A stretch of DNA of 64,000 bases from Ailanthus altissimus (Eukaryota > Streptophyta > Magnoliopsida > Sapindales > Simaroubaceae): positions 19,672,001-19,736,000 of the forward strand of contig OX327712.1 of assembly GCA_946807835.1 (NCBI GenBank), given 5' to 3'. A program made the translations under genes and the position numbers. This document shows, piece by piece, positions 35,317-48,868 of this stretch (position 1 is the stretch's first letter; the number at the start of each line of letters is the position of its first letter). The notes below the pieces were generated by a model. The model had not been told where the DNA came from, searched no databases, and saw only the letters and a list, made by a program, of their open reading frames with translations.

Positions 35317-36435
35317 GTATTGATGATTTTCCACGACATTTTATTTAACTTATATCTTGCAATTTTCTTCTTGTCGTCAATTGTGTGCCTCATCCTCATG
35401 GAAACTTTTTTTTTTTTTTTGCATAATAAAAACAGAATAATGAATTGTACGGAAACTTTTAATAAGGGCTTCTGAACTGGACATGTGAAAGAGTTGTTTG
35501 TCGTTTAAGTCACTGGTTTTTCTTTGGGAAGAATGGACCCTTTTGTTTAATTTTCATCCTCCTCTCAAGGGAAGTGTGGAATGCTCTTTTCTTTCAACAT
35601 CAGTACCCTACAAAGAAGGAATTTTCTACTCAATCAATAATGTTCAGCTTCTTGTTTGTTGTAACTTGTAATTAAGCTAGCATTATTGTTCCACCATGGC
35701 TGCCAGGTTCCAAACGTTTACCAACTTTTCAAACTATATATACGTACTCCATTCAATTCATCATTAATAAAGAATCAAGTCATTTGACCTGGACGAAGAT
35801 CTAAGCAGAGTTTCTAGTGAATCATTAAAATTTAAGAAAATATTAATTTTATTATTGATTTAATTGATATATATCAACTTAATCCATTTTTTTTTATAAA
35901 TATTCAATTAATTCATGTAAAAACGAAAATGGTCATAATTCAAAATGAAAATAATAATAAAAAGTAGATAAAATTATCTTAAAAGGATTAATGGGGTATT
36001 TATAAAAAAATTAAAAATTAAATTAACATATATCAATTAAGTCAGAGACGAAACTGACATTTTTTCTTAGCAATTGCGGAGGTATGAATATAAATTAGTG
36101 AGAACGAAGTTGAATAATGTGAGTATAGTTTGTGTTGTAGCCTTGTAGGTTGATTTATATACGATGTTATTGAGGTGTATTTATTAATTTTAAAAGGACT
36201 TAAATATGATTTTTCCTATCCAGTAAAATTCAGTCACCAAAGCACAAGACAAAAAAAAATGAAAAAGCTATCCCTTCCCTATAATTAATTATACATGTAC
36301 CAAGTTTATGATCGAGGTTCTAGTTGTAGGCAGAATATTAATAAGGGTATTTTTTTCACTTTTCAAAAGAATTTTAGATCATTATTTAACCCCAATCGTT
36401 CTGAATTTAACACTCAAGCACTAGAAAAAAATAAA
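35317..36435. other. PR-4 upstream region, no other gene
   Basis: Non-coding. To about 35986 it is almost identical to the region upstream of copy 3; beyond that the third unit has a deletion of about 0.5 kb. A run of 15 T at 35406-35420 differs by one T from the other copy. Confidence 0.6.
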
Positions 36436-36980
36436 GGACATTTACACCTTTAAAGTATAATTTAATATTCAATTATATCTTTATAATTTTAAAAAAATTT
36501 ATATACACCCACCAATAAAAGAGTATTATAATAAATTAACTTATAAATAGTATACACTAAACAATATCACCGCTGCTTGTCAATTTAAAATCGATTACTA
36601 GTAAATATTATTAGAGGTTGATCACTGTTTATGTGTTACTGTCATTATAAACAGTACTATCCTGTTTATTAAAAATCAGTCATCGATAAATATTATTTAT
36701 AAAGACAGTGCTATTAAATACTGTTTATTGGGGATACTATTTATCATGAACAGTAACCCTCGTCCTTGGAACAATATTCATCGGTGAACGATTTTTTATC
36801 ACCAATAGAGTGAATACATTATTCACGTGTGGATACTATTCATTATTTAGGTAAATACTGTTTATAAGTTGTCAATTTATTATAATACTTTTTTGTTGAA
36901 AATGTACATAATATTTTTAAAATCATAGGATGTAATTAGATATTAAGTTATACCTCAGGAGTGTAGATATATTTTGCCCC
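36436..36980. mobile_element. TIR element (MITE-like) with long inverted ends
   Basis: About 545 bp. The left end (36436-36547: GGACATTTACACC ... TATTATAATAAATTAACTTA) is matched by the reverse complement of the right end (36861-36980), giving imperfect inverted repeats of over 100 bp. The centre repeats words of the type TACTGTTTAT/ACAGTA. No coding sequence. The flanks are A-rich, so I could not define a target duplication. Mutator-type MITEs have such long ends. Confidence 0.6.
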
Positions 36981-39392
36981 ATTAAAAATAAAAATACTTT
37001 AAAATATTTTTTATTAATTAAGTTTTATTTATTTATTTAGGTGTTAATATAATTATAATAAATATAAAATATTAAAATGGAGAATCAAATTAATTTAAAA
37101 TAAGGTTTTATAATATCTGAACCCTCTAGTCAAGCCCTAACTTTTAACCATGGATTAGTTGTTTCGCCAAGTCCTACGAGAATATTCAAATATCTTGACT
37201 TGAACCAATCGTGAGGGGGAGATTTGATTATGTCAAGTCCTATCCATGGACTACTTCTCACAATCACATGATGTGGGTCTTGCAACTTGGTGCTTCATCT
37301 CTTATCAGGTTTTGTCTTCATTTGAAAGCCATTAGGAATCTTTCCTTCATTTGCAATTGCAGACGAATCGAAAGGAATAAGATATTTTGCCTAGCTTCAT
37401 TTATTTTTTAATTAAACTCAATGTAAAAAGATTAATGGCATAGTTTTATTAGTGAAGTTCAGATGATTATTAACCTAATTTTGAGTACTCTTGGTAAATC
37501 AATTCTCTTTTCAATAAAATTCAAGTTGATTATATTATTGAAGCTCAACCTCTTAGTATTTCGTGGTATTTATTTTATATATTTTAAAATACACATAAAT
37601 ATTAATTACAATATTTGGATTGATACTTTTTAAATTCTAATTAAAATAGAGTTACACATTTTTATATTATATATGCAACCGTTATGACACATTAAATGAA
37701 TCATTGATTAAATTTCAATTTTAATCAAACGGTCACGAATGAAAAAATGTATGTGAAAGTTGTATTTTAAATCAAAAGGTGCATGTGAAATGTTGTATTT
37801 TAAATATAAAAAAAGCATTTACTACTTGTAAATAGGTTACTTTGTACTAGAAAAAACTAAGAGAAATTGTTGTTTTAAGATTCTATGTTGGGATTTTTAT
37901 ATATCCTAACACCATTTGTTGGTAATTTAGCATCTTATAACCCTAATACATGCGGCAGACTTTGCTCAAAAGTAAAATCAGAATAAAAAAATCATATAAA
38001 ATAAAATAGAGACAATAATCACATATGAGGTATAAGAAATTTACGTGGTTCGTCAATAAATATCTCTGTCTACAATAAATTATGGGATCTTAACCTTTTT
38101 ATTATTCAGTTCATAAAAAACTCTCGGATCATAAAGATTTCTCACAAAATATTACAAAAAATATAATAATAGACGAGATCTCTAAAGAGTCTATCAACAC
38201 TCTCTCGCACACTCAGCATTCAAGTACTCCTATAATACCACTCTCTCTCTTATGCACTCATCCCCTTAGTACTGCCTAAACTCTCTATTCTCTCCCTTGT
38301 TGATATATAATTAGTCAAATAAGTTTATAAGAGTTTATATAGACTCCAAAGCATCTATAGAAACTTTATTGTTAGTTAAAATAAAAGTTCACGTATTTAG
38401 AAAAACTAAAATCGACTCAAACTCATCAAAACAATTCAAATTTGAAAAATCCCGAAATTGGGGCCGCTACGGTTTTGAGGCAGTGTCATGACATCTAGCC
38501 ACTGCCAAGGCTTACGCCACTGCCTGGCCACCTTAAGGCCTAGAAAAGCCTCCAACGTGCTTTTCAACCCCTCATCATTTTTAGTTCTTCGTTTTTGTCC
38601 ATTTCTCGTCTGTCCAATGCGTATTTGACCACGTGTCGACTTCTCATTAATCTCTAACTCAAAATCAAACTCAAATTCAATTTTAAATTACTAAATTCTA
38701 AAATTCTGCATTTAAGAGTGCACCCTTATAAAATTAAAGTATTAAATTTTGAAAATAAACTATCATAAGATCTGTTTACACCAAAATAATATTCTCAAAA
38801 GGTAAAAATTATCTATAAGTATTATACATTTACACACCTTTAACTTATAAAATATAATGTATGCGGCTTATTTCAATCATGAAGCATAATTAAATTCACA
38901 ATTTCTCCAACATTTAGATAAGCAAGTTCGACAGAGATGCAAAATGGTTCAAATTCAAATATCTTTTTTCTATGGTATAGATTGCATCGACAGTACAAGT
39001 ACTGTTCATTTTGTTGTTATGTAGGACCCTGACTATATTACTAGTAAGAAATGGACGTTCACGGTATTCTAAGCTTACGTTCACAAAATTTTCATCATGC
39101 ATGTACTTATTTTGAAATGATCTAATCATATCAAAAGACAATTAAATACTTACTAAAATTATATCAAATGATGCTATTGGAATTGCATTATCTAAATTTG
39201 TCTCGTATACTATATGCTACAAGACAATATTGATTTTAATTGATCTTGTCATAAGTCTGATGTGCATGTGCTACATGCCAACTACCCAAAACATCTTCTG
39301 TTTATTGTGTTAATATTAGTCAAAACTTTGAGACCTGTTGACGTGACACTTACTCATTAGTTTTTATGAGATTATTGTTAATGTATTTTAGA
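36981..39392. repeat. Array unit 2, segment X first copy (internally deleted)
   Basis: Matches 18740-21050 and continues, after a deletion near 39283 that removes most of the hAT-like element, with a short piece matching 45305-45395. Contains a solo LTR. No gene seen. Confidence 0.6.
37886..38912 (-). mobile_element. Solo LTR, unit 2 first X copy
   Basis: Same solo LTR as at 19674, TGTTGGG...CTCCAACA on the plus strand. Its flanking duplication has drifted (TTCTA and TTTAG). Confidence 0.8.
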
Positions 39393-40478
39393 GTGTATGT
39401 ATGTGATTATGTACATATTGAAAAAAATAAATACATGTATCATATATACAAGTTTGCAACGGAATTAAGAATAAAATCAACATATACACATATAAATTAA
39501 GTCATTAACAACTTAAAATTATATAAACATAACTTTGAAGAACTTTGGTGAAGATTTCAATTTCGGATTCTTGCTAACTTCAACCTTGAGCTCATCTTGA
39601 AGTGAATTATTATACAATTCTAGTTCACGACAATCCGGTAGGATTGTGAAGCTAGAATAGCAATAACAAGCTTTATTTCTTGAAAAAAAAATAAGAAGAG
39701 TTGATTTTTCTTTCTCTCTAGTTTTTCTCACAACCCTTATTAAAAAAAAAACTCTCAAAACCAAAACACTCTTTCAAATCCTCTCACCACCCACATTTTT
39801 TGCTTCACCCTTGTTAATCAAAATCAATTCCAACCATTTTTAAGTACTTCACAAGTGCTCCACCAAAATTAGGTTAAGTGGCCAACTATCAAAAATTATT
39901 TTTGGTGGCCATTTTTAATGGTCTAATAAAATTAGACTATTAAATTCTATAATTGGTACTCCACTATTTAATTTATATTTTTCAAATTAGGTATGTCTTC
40001 CACTTAATAATAAAATAATAAATAAATATTTTATTTATTTAAATAATATTTATTCAATTATTCAAAAATTATTTGAATAATAAATTTTTACTTTATTTGA
40101 ATTTACTAATATGGTTAATAGGAGAATTCATAATGAAACAATTTATGAAACAAAATTGTGCCACTTGTTAACATCTAATTAGTTAACAACTCTTGTCAAC
40201 TAATTAAGTGGTGTACTTAACATTTAAGTTTAGACAAGTGCACTACTCAAGGAACCCTAAAATATATTTTCGGTTTGTTAAAATTTCTAGGATGAAACTG
40301 TTCAATCCATAATGTTGCTCCAGTGCACAACCAGTATACTTCATATTGTGAGACTCTCTAAGTTCATGCCCGAATTGTCGTCTGGAATTCCTCCATACAT
40401 CCTTAAGTGATGCCCCACACACACATTACAGATATTACAAAACAGCACGTTAGACTATATAAGTTGAGATTAAACTAT
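39393..40478. repeat. Array unit 2, segment Y
   Basis: Matches 17589-18697 along its length with scattered differences. The frame 39519-39764 on the minus strand is not kept in the other copy. Confidence 0.6.
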
Positions 40479-40701
40479 ACTTTAAGAGTGTAGATGTTCT
40501 TTCCCCATTAAAAATAAAAATACTTTAAAATATTTCAAAATATTTTTAATTAATTTAAGTTTTTTTATTTGTTTAGGTGTTAATAGAATTGTAATTAATA
40601 TAAAATAATAAATTAAAGAATAAATTAGTTTAAAATAAGGGTTGATAATATCTGAACCCTCAAGTCAAGCCCTAACTCTTAACCATGCATTAGTTGTTTT
40701 G

Positions 40702-40917
40702 TCAAGTCCTACGAGAATTGATTGATTCAAATATCTTGACTTGAACCAATCGTGAAGGAGAGATTTGATTATGTCAAGTCCTACGAGAATTGATTGATTC
40801 AAATATCTTGACTTGAACCAATCGTGAAGGAGAGATTTGATTATGTCAAGTCCTACGAGAATTGATTGATTCAAATATCTTGACTTGAACCAATCGTGAA
40901 GGAGAGATTTGATTATG
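40702..40917. repeat. Perfect tandem repeat, 3 x 72 bp
   Basis: Three identical 72-bp units start at 40702, 40774 and 40846, followed by a partial fourth (TCAAGTCCTA, 40918). The other X copies hold one unit, so this is a recent local expansion. Because 72 is divisible by 3, the minus strand stays open and reads a repeating 24-residue peptide; I consider that chance. Confidence 0.95.
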
Positions 40918-41609
40918 TCAAGTCCTAACCATCGATTACTTCTCACAATCACATGATGTGGGTCTTGCAACTTGGTGCTTCATTTATTTTCAGGTTTTGT
41001 CATTTTTTTATTTTTCATTCGAAAGCCATTAGGAATCTTTCCTTCATTTGCAATTGCAGACGAATTGTAAGGAATAAGATATTTTGCCTAGCTTCATTTC
41101 TTTTTTTAATTAAACTCAATGTAAAAGGTTTAACGGCATAGTTTTATTAGTGAAGTTCAGATAATTATTAACCTAATTTTAAGTATTCCTGGTAAATCAC
41201 TTTTCTTTTCAATAAAATTCAAGTTGATTATACTATTCAAGTTCAACCTCTTAGTATTTCGTGGTGTGTATTTTATATATTTTAAAATACATATTAATTG
41301 TAATTACAATATTCGGATTGATACTTTTAAATTCTAATTAAAATAGAGTTACACATTTTCATATTATATATGGAATCGTTCATGACACCTTTTCATTTGA
41401 AAAGTTAGTGTTTTATTTTGAATTATGGATTAAATTTTAATTTTAATCTAACGGTCATGAATGAAAAGGTGCATTTGAAAGTTTTATTTTAAATCAAAAG
41501 ATGCATGTGGAAGGTTGTATTTCAAATAAAAAAAAAAGTATTTACTACTTGTAAATAGGTTACTTTGTACTAGAAAAAAACTAAGAGAAATTGTTGTTTT
41601 AAGATTCTA

Positions 41610-42649
41610 TGTTGGGATTTTTATATATCCTAACACCATTTGTTGGTAATTTAGCATCTTATAACCCTAATACATGCGGCAGACCTTGCTCAAAAGTAAA
41701 ATCAGAATAAAAAATATCATATAAAACAAAATAGAGACAATAATCACACATGAGGTATAAGAAATTTACGTAGTTCGTCAATAAATATCTCTGTCTACAA
41801 TAGATTATGAGATCTTAATCTTTTTATTTTTCAGTTCATAAAGAACTCTCGGATCACAAAGATTTTTCACAAAAAATTACAAAAACTACAATAATAGATG
41901 AGCTCTCTAAAGAGTCTATCAACACTCTCTCGCACACTCAGCATTCAAATACTCCCATAATAGCACTCTCTCTCTCTTACGCACTCATCCCCTTAGTACT
42001 GCGTAAGCTCTTTATTCTCTCCCTTGTTGATGTATAATTAGTCTAATAGGTTTCTAAGAGATAGACTCCAAAGCATCTACAGAAACTTTATTGTTAATTG
42101 GAATAAAAGTCCACCTATTTAGGAAAATCAAAATCGACTCAAACTCATCAAAACAATTCAAATTGGGAAACTCCCGAAATTGGGGCCGCTGCGGTTTTAA
42201 GGTGGTGTTGCATCGCCTAGCCAATGCCAAGGTTGGCGCCACAGCCTGGCCACCTTGAGGCTGCGGCCCTAAAGCTTAGAAAAGCCCCCCAACGTGCTTT
42301 CCAACCCCTCATCATTTTCAATTCTTCGTTTTCGTTCATTTCTCGTCTGTCTAATGGGTATTTGACCATATGTCGACTTCTCATTAATCTTTAACTCAAA
42401 ATCAATCTCAAATTCGATTTTAAAGCACTAAACTATAAATTTCTGCATTTAAGAGTGCACCCTTATAAAATTAAACTAGTAAATTCTGAAAAATAAATTA
42501 TCATAAGATCTGTTCACACCAAAATAATATTCTTAAAGGGTGGAAATTATCTATAAGTACTATATAATTACACACCTTTAACTTATAAAATATAATGTAT
42601 ACGGCTTATTCCATCACGAAGCATAATCAAATTCACAATTTCTCCAACA
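41610..42649 (-). mobile_element. Solo LTR, unit 2 second X copy
   Basis: Same solo LTR family and position as 19674; 1040 bp between TGTTGGG and CTCCAACA. Confidence 0.8.
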
Positions 42650-44057
42650 TTTCAATAAGCAAGTTCGATAGAGATGCAAAATGTTTGGTTTAAATTCAAA
42701 TATCGTATAAATTACATTGACAATACAAGTATTGTTCATTTTGTTTTTGTGTAGGACCCTGACTATATTACTAGCAAGAAATGGACGGTCACGGTATTCA
42801 AGCCCTCGTTCAACAAAAATTTTATCATGCATGTACTTGTTTTGAAATGATCCAAACATATCAAAAGACACTCAAATACTTACTAAAATTATATCAAATG
42901 ATGTTTTGGAACTACCTCATCTAAATTTGTCTCGTATACTATATGCTACAAGACAATATTGATTTTAATTTATCTTGTCATAAGTGTAATGTGCATGTGC
43001 CGCATACCTTACGGAAAAGGAAAATGTATACAAATAACTTTTAGTTTAAATTCATACATTTTCATTGTCACAAAATTAAAATGCAATTATGAATAGTCAC
43101 AAAATTCAATTATAAACCATTTTATTTTTTAAGCATATTTATTTTGTCTCTTTTTTACTATTTTTCTCTAAAATGCACTCAAATAATACTTTAAAAATTT
43201 TGAGCTTAAGAATAAATAGATCGGGTGTTTGAGCACTGACATTTTGAAGATTAAAAGTTAAAAAGATTAGTTGAAAAATTCAAAAAATGGATTAAAAAAA
43301 ATGAAATTGGAGACGAAAAAAGAAACATAGACGTGAGACACAGTACTCAGCCTCTCCTTACACCTTGAGCAAGGCATAAGAAGGAGTCGTGCACCTAGCC
43401 TCACAATGCGATGTGTGGCGTGCGGCCCCACCTTGCATGGGGCGTAAGGTGCAAATTTATGATTTTTTTCTTCTTCGTCTTAGATTTTATTTTTTTCTCG
43501 ATTCACTCTATTTTCTCGTCGACACTCCTTATTTTTTTCTCTATTTCATTACAATACACTACTATTATATTTAAAAATATCTAAAAATAGCTACTATTTT
43601 AAAGTAATAATTTTTTATGATAAAAAACTATTTAACAAATCTTTATTAGTTATGAAGATAATAAATAGATGGAATTATCCTTGTTAATAATGAAATCAGT
43701 GATCAAAATGGTGAACAAAGCCTAGAATTTTCGACAGACTCCTCCTCAACCTTCTTTTCCCCTTTTTTTTTTTGCCTTACTTTGCTATTTTTTCATCATT
43801 TTTTTTGGTTATTTTCAATCAAATTTATCCATTTTTATAATACTCTAAATATACTCATTTTAACTAATTTCAAAGTGTTTTTATGATCAAAATTTCCAAT
43901 GGCTTGTGGGAGAGAAATGCAAAATTACTTCAGAGATAAAATTGTCTAAAAATCAAATATATAGCTAATAAAATTTACAAAAGTGCTGAGGAGCTAAAAT
44001 AGATTTCTACTTAAAAAATGGAACATTTTCAAAAAAATAAATAAAATCCATTGTGAA

Positions 44058-46064
44058 TAGGGGTGGCAATGAGTGGGTTGGAGCGGGGATCATAATCCCA
44101 ACCCCATACCCAAATGATGCGAGAAATTCTCATACCCACCCCATACCCAATTATATAATTTGAGTTTAGGATAGGAGATCTGCATGGATACCCATACCCA
44201 AATGTTTTTTTATTTCTTAAATAATTTTTATTTGTACTAATTTAATTTTGTGAAATAGTTTTTTACCCTGTACAATCATAATATACTAAAAACAATATAA
44301 ACATCACATGAAAATATAAACTACATCAAGTTTTTAAGTCTTCAACTATTAATTTTAAAAATTAATAACATGAATTAAAATCCAAAAATCACAAACATTA
44401 ATGGTTTTTTTGAATTTTGGCATCTAAATCATTATACTTCATTTGTAATTCAAACATCAAATCTTTATTAGGATTCCTCGCAAACTTATAACACAAAGTA
44501 AAAGAAATTTTGAGTTAAATGAGTAATAACTAAGAAACTAAGAATGATTATAATATTATTTACCTATTTTTTTTGTTCCTCCTCTTCTTATTTTTCTTCT
44601 TCAATAAATTAATTCACTCTAATTTGTAAGTAATAGCCTAATATTAAATATAATTAAGGTCCAAAAACTAGTTGTGTGGGAGAGAAATATGTGTTAGGAA
44701 GTCTTAGTTTCTTGGTCTTTCTGTCACCAAGGGCCAAGTTAGCAAAACTAAGAGTAAATTGAACACTAAATTGGAGTTAAGTGAGCTGAGAGGACCTGAG
44801 GAGACGTAAGGAACACAAAGCATATGAGGTCAGTGGCAGGCGCGGTGGGGTGGCCGGTGAAGGTCCTCCAACTCTTAAATAAAGTAAGTGTGTTTTGGAG
44901 AAAGCTCCTTAGGATTTACTTGCCCTAGAGAAAGTGTAAAAATTTCAGAGAGAATGAGGAGAGTTTTCTCTTACTAGAAAGAGAGTTCAAAATTCAAAAA
45001 TGTTTAAGTTTCCTTTACCACCTTTCACTTTTTGGAGCTAAACTTGAGCTAAAAAGGTGTCAGTCTGGAGATTTTACCTTAAGGACGACATGTGGTGAAC
45101 TATTATTGGAGAAGAGTCCCTATCATTAAGGGTATTTTAAGGAACTTCACTATGAGGGACACAGAGATCATTTGATCTCTCCTGACATTTGGAGTACTAC
45201 GTTTTTTAGACTATCAGCCTTAAGTTGGTGAGACCTGAGTGGACTGAGGTAAATTCTGACTCTATCCTCTTTAGCTTGGTGGATCTCATGCTGAACTACC
45301 AACTACCCTAAACATCTTTTATTTATTGTGAGTATTGGTCAAAGCTCTGAGGCCTACTGACGTGACACTTACGCATTAGTTTTTCGGAGATTCTCTTATC
45401 CAATCTTATTCTTAGATCTAATAACTAAGTAATGCAGCGTCCAAGTGCTCCTTCAATGGATCCTATGAGTAACGTGACAAGATATGAGTTAGGATGATGT
45501 GTACACCTACTGGTGGGATCATGCTGATGTGGCAAGTACTTGAGTTCTGATTACGTGTCATCTACACTGCTACTAAGTTGCGACATGCGACATGATTTGG
45601 GTTCCACCAGATGGGCTTTATAGGAGGAGTTATGGAGGTCTAAGTATTCGGGCTCAGACTCAACCTCACTGATGTAGCTTATTATGGACTAGACTGCTCA
45701 AGAGGAAGTCTAAACCTGAGTGATGGGCTAAGCTAAGTGGCACCAATCTTTACCCCCAACATAATTAAAATATAATGTAGGTAAATTTTATACATTCAAA
45801 TTTAACATGTAAACAACTTTGATTTATATAAATAAATAAATAATTTCTCACACTAATATTTTTTTATTTTTTTAAATTAAATATTTTGTGATGGGTTTAA
45901 GAAAATTAACTTATCTCCAAACTCAACTCAAATTTAATTTGAGTTTAGATTACTGTATCCAAACCTATCTCATCCTAAAAAAAATTTAAAAAATACAACT
46001 TAAATTACTCTCTATTTGAGGTAGGTCCATAAAATCCAATCCTGTAGGAATTTTGTCACCCCTA
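44058..46064. mobile_element. hAT-like non-autonomous element
   Basis: About 2.0 kb from TAGGGGTGGCAA to TTGTCACCCCTA, an inverted terminal pair of the kind seen in plant hAT elements. Flanks are ATTGTGAA (44050-44057) and ATTATAAA (46065-46072), an 8-bp target duplication with two G-to-A differences. No transposase frame is visible. A repeat of about 1.1 kb appears to be nested inside. Confidence 0.65.
44650..45768. repeat. LTR-like repeat nested in the hAT-like element
   Basis: A higher-complexity block of about 1.1 kb ending TTTACCCCCAACA, which on the minus strand would start TGTTGGGGGTAAAG as an LTR does. The other end is not clear (TGTGTTAGGAAG or TGTGGGAGAG near 44675-44695). Copies lie at about 60080-61213 and, in part, at 17000-17575 and 21370-21612. 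No coding sequence recognised. Confidence 0.4.
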
Positions 46065-46772
46065 ATTATAAAATAAATTTTTGAGTTATATATTAATAAT
46101 AATAATTTTGTTCATTTATTATTTTTTTAATTAATAAAGATTAGCTAAATAATTTTTTATAAAAGATTATTACCTAAATATATTTTTTGCATGCATAAAT
46201 ATTTTGCTGAAACGAACTTAATTATAACTACTTCTAACTAGTTATGTACGTATGAATGATACAAGTCACTTGCCTCCTACCGATAGTGAATGCATTGTGT
46301 GGTCATAGTCATACAAAATTTAAGTAAAAATAAAATATAAAAATTTATGTTTAGTAAATGAAATTTCTCATTCTGTGTTTTCATTACACTCTTTTAAAAA
46401 ACAAATAATAAATAATAATGTTATAAAGAAAAACAAATGATGTAGGTCACTTTAACCATATCACAGTCAAATTCTTTCGAGGGCTTTAACGAATTATGCC
46501 ATCTCTAAATACAATTTTTACGAGTCAATAATTTGAACCACTAATTTTCTAATGATTTTTTTTTTAAATGTCATTTTAGTTCTGATTTATGAGTATATAC
46601 TAATTTAGTTATTTCCTTTTAATATATATACTATATTAGTCTTCATAGAGATATTTTTAATAATTTTTTATTATTCTTTCATTCTTGAACAACTATTATT
46701 TTCGTTCTTGTAGAAACGTATATGTTAAAAAAATGAAGATTAAATTAATATATATTTATAAAATCAAAAACT

Positions 46773-48680
46773 AAAATAATATTTTCTTTTTCTTTTTCTT
46801 GCAAATAACTACTAGAAGATATTTTATATAAATGAGTTACTCCCCACTGTCCAAACAGGAACACAAGCTTACATATTCATGACTTGTCTTTTGATTACAC
46901 TATCACTAAATCACAGCTTTTGGTTGGAGTATAATGCCCTATTTTTCATAATTTTACAAGTTGGGCAACAACTGCAACCCCATAACGATCAGCGAATACT
47001 ACTTAAAACAATATTGTTTTTCCTAAATATAACTATTCCAACACCGGAACTTTTTCTTGATATTGAACCTTCTTTTGTTTTTCCGAGAAAAAAAATTTAC
47101 AAAACGACATGTAAACAAAGATAACAAGTCGATTATAAACTCCACATAAATTACAGTAAAACTTCTAGAATTTTAAACACCATTGTTTCTTTAATTGATA
47201 GCACGTCTGCAGAGTGATAGCTAATGACACATGACATTAGAGATGACAGCATTCGCAAACATTTGGAAATTTTATTTTTCCTTTTAGGGGGCCTATGGAT
47301 TTACATAAAATTAGGATAAGAAAACTATATATATGATGAGAAAGTTCCTATTTCCTAGGAAGGAATGTAAGGGCTGTGCTAGTCCAAGGTGATTGGAAAT
47401 GAAAGCACCAATACAACGAATATTGGTTCTTTCATGCTTTGAATCCTGCACAGAACCAAATAACTTTCGCAAATGACTTGCTCTATGCCTCCATTCTCAT
47501 TAAAAGTGCTAAAATGTACTTCTGTATTCACTTTAGGATGTCTTTTCTTTCAACTTATCACAAAAATTAGGATCTCAGCAGGGAATTTGAAATATATAAT
47601 CCGTGATGACATGGCTGTTTGCACTAGAATGGTTGAATGCCATTCTGCAAGTAAACAAGCGGATGAAAAATGTGTTTCATATGAAGTCAAACATGCATGG
47701 AGTTGCAGCACTTACACTATAATACAATTACGATCTAAGGTGACGCCACTGAATCAAGATCTATTCAATCGCTGCAAAACGATTAAGCAACGCCAGTATT
47801 ATTTACTACATTAGCAAAACAAAATTAAAACGAAAAAAAATATGCAAGCAAAAATATTTGTTACAAGAGCCAATCTCAAGTCTGACTTATATAGAGCTCT
47901 ACTTCTGTTTCCAGATGTAATGATTAGAATAGAATACAAAAGACTGTTTTGTTTGTTTTCTTCAGTTCTCTTTGATCTCTTATTTACACGCAAAGATGAT
48001 GAAAGCAACTAAACAACAAAAAATGTGCCTCGAAGAAAACCCAGTTGGGTAGATGAGTTTATCAAACAAAAATCTCTAGGTATAAAACTTGTCATAAGAA
48101 AAGTACGTTTCCACGAAATCTTATTGCTTACATGACTTCCTAGGCAATATCAAACTAATCCAGAGACTTCACAGATCTAAGATCATAGAACATATATCAT
48201 GTTATTCCACTAAATGATAGATTTCACAAAATACCAATCAGTTTAGAGCATAGTCAACAGAGACACTGATTATGCTTAAGACTTCTAACCAAACTTTTCA
48301 ATGTAGGAAAATATAGGGCAAGGATGAAAAAGAAGCACCCAGATGATGTACAGATATTTCCAAGCACAATGGCATTCCTAAGCTTAAATAAAATTCTTCA
48401 TTTGGAAAAAAATATAAGAATTGCTTATGTTTAGTGACTCATGCCATTTTATAGATTAATGTTTGAATATGTCATATCAAAACATTTGTTGTTCCACACA
48501 AAACAATGCTTAGATTGGTAACTGCCACAAACGAAGACAAAATACACATTTTACATACCTATTTGGTCCAGATCTCACATCCAAAAGATTCATTTTCCCT
48601 TTATACATATCCAACAACTGAGAAACTCTCTCCTGAAATTTGGTTTTCATACCCTTTAATAAAGTTTCTCTCCCTAAGTA
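46773..48680 (-). other. Low-repeat segment, possible gene 3' part (unit 2)
   Basis: Close copy of 23725-25655, with the empty site of the solo LTR at its left end. The plus-strand frame 47473-47814 is longer here than in unit 1 (24413-24625) and not convincing. The exon-like stretch is listed separately. Confidence 0.35.
48559..48642 (-). pseudogene. Conserved exon-like ORF of unknown gene (unit 2)
   Basis: Reads KFQERVSQLL then DMYKGKMNLLDVRSGPN up to a GTATGT donor (48553-48558). This copy keeps the upstream frame that unit 1 has lost. Product not recognised; upstream exons are not present because retroelement sequence begins just to the right. Confidence 0.35.
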
Positions 48681-48682
48681 AT

Positions 48683-48868
48683 TAACGTGAAAAATCCATA
48701 AAAGAAAAAATCACGAGGTGATAGTATATCACCTACACAAAAATTCTTCACTATTATAAAATGAGTACACAATATTTTTCTTAAAGTTTATGTAAAAGGA
48801 TTTGAGGAATACTCTCTCATTATTTCTTTCTACAAGTTTTTTTTCTTTTACAAAAATACTCCTTAGCT
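48683..48868 (-). repeat. LTR fragment of the minus-strand copia element
   Basis: Matches an internal part of the LTR at 25661 (from TTAACGTGAAA, through GGTGATAGTATATCACCTAC, to CTTTTACAAAAATAC). About the first 75 bases and the rest of the LTR are missing; the sequence then enters another copia family. Confidence 0.7.

Larger units (their letters stand above)
40479..46772. repeat. Array unit 2, segment X second copy (most complete)
   Basis: Complete version of segment X: right end of the TIR element, a 72-bp tandem repeat, solo LTR, conserved block (42700-42990), AT-rich DNA, hAT-like element, and the AT-rich right end that meets the low-repeat segment near 46773. No gene seen. Confidence 0.65.

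Noticed and set aside
40702..40917. CRISPR-like array
   Set aside because: Units are directly adjacent with no spacers, in a plant genome; simple tandem repeat.
40665..40970. 101-codon minus-strand frame with 24-residue repeats
   Set aside because: Created by the 72-bp tandem repeat; other X copies with one unit show no matching gene.
47473..47814. Plus-strand 113-codon frame, shorter at 24413-24625
   Set aside because: Similarity follows from recent duplication; reading frame is not kept to the same end, and no domain is recognisable.
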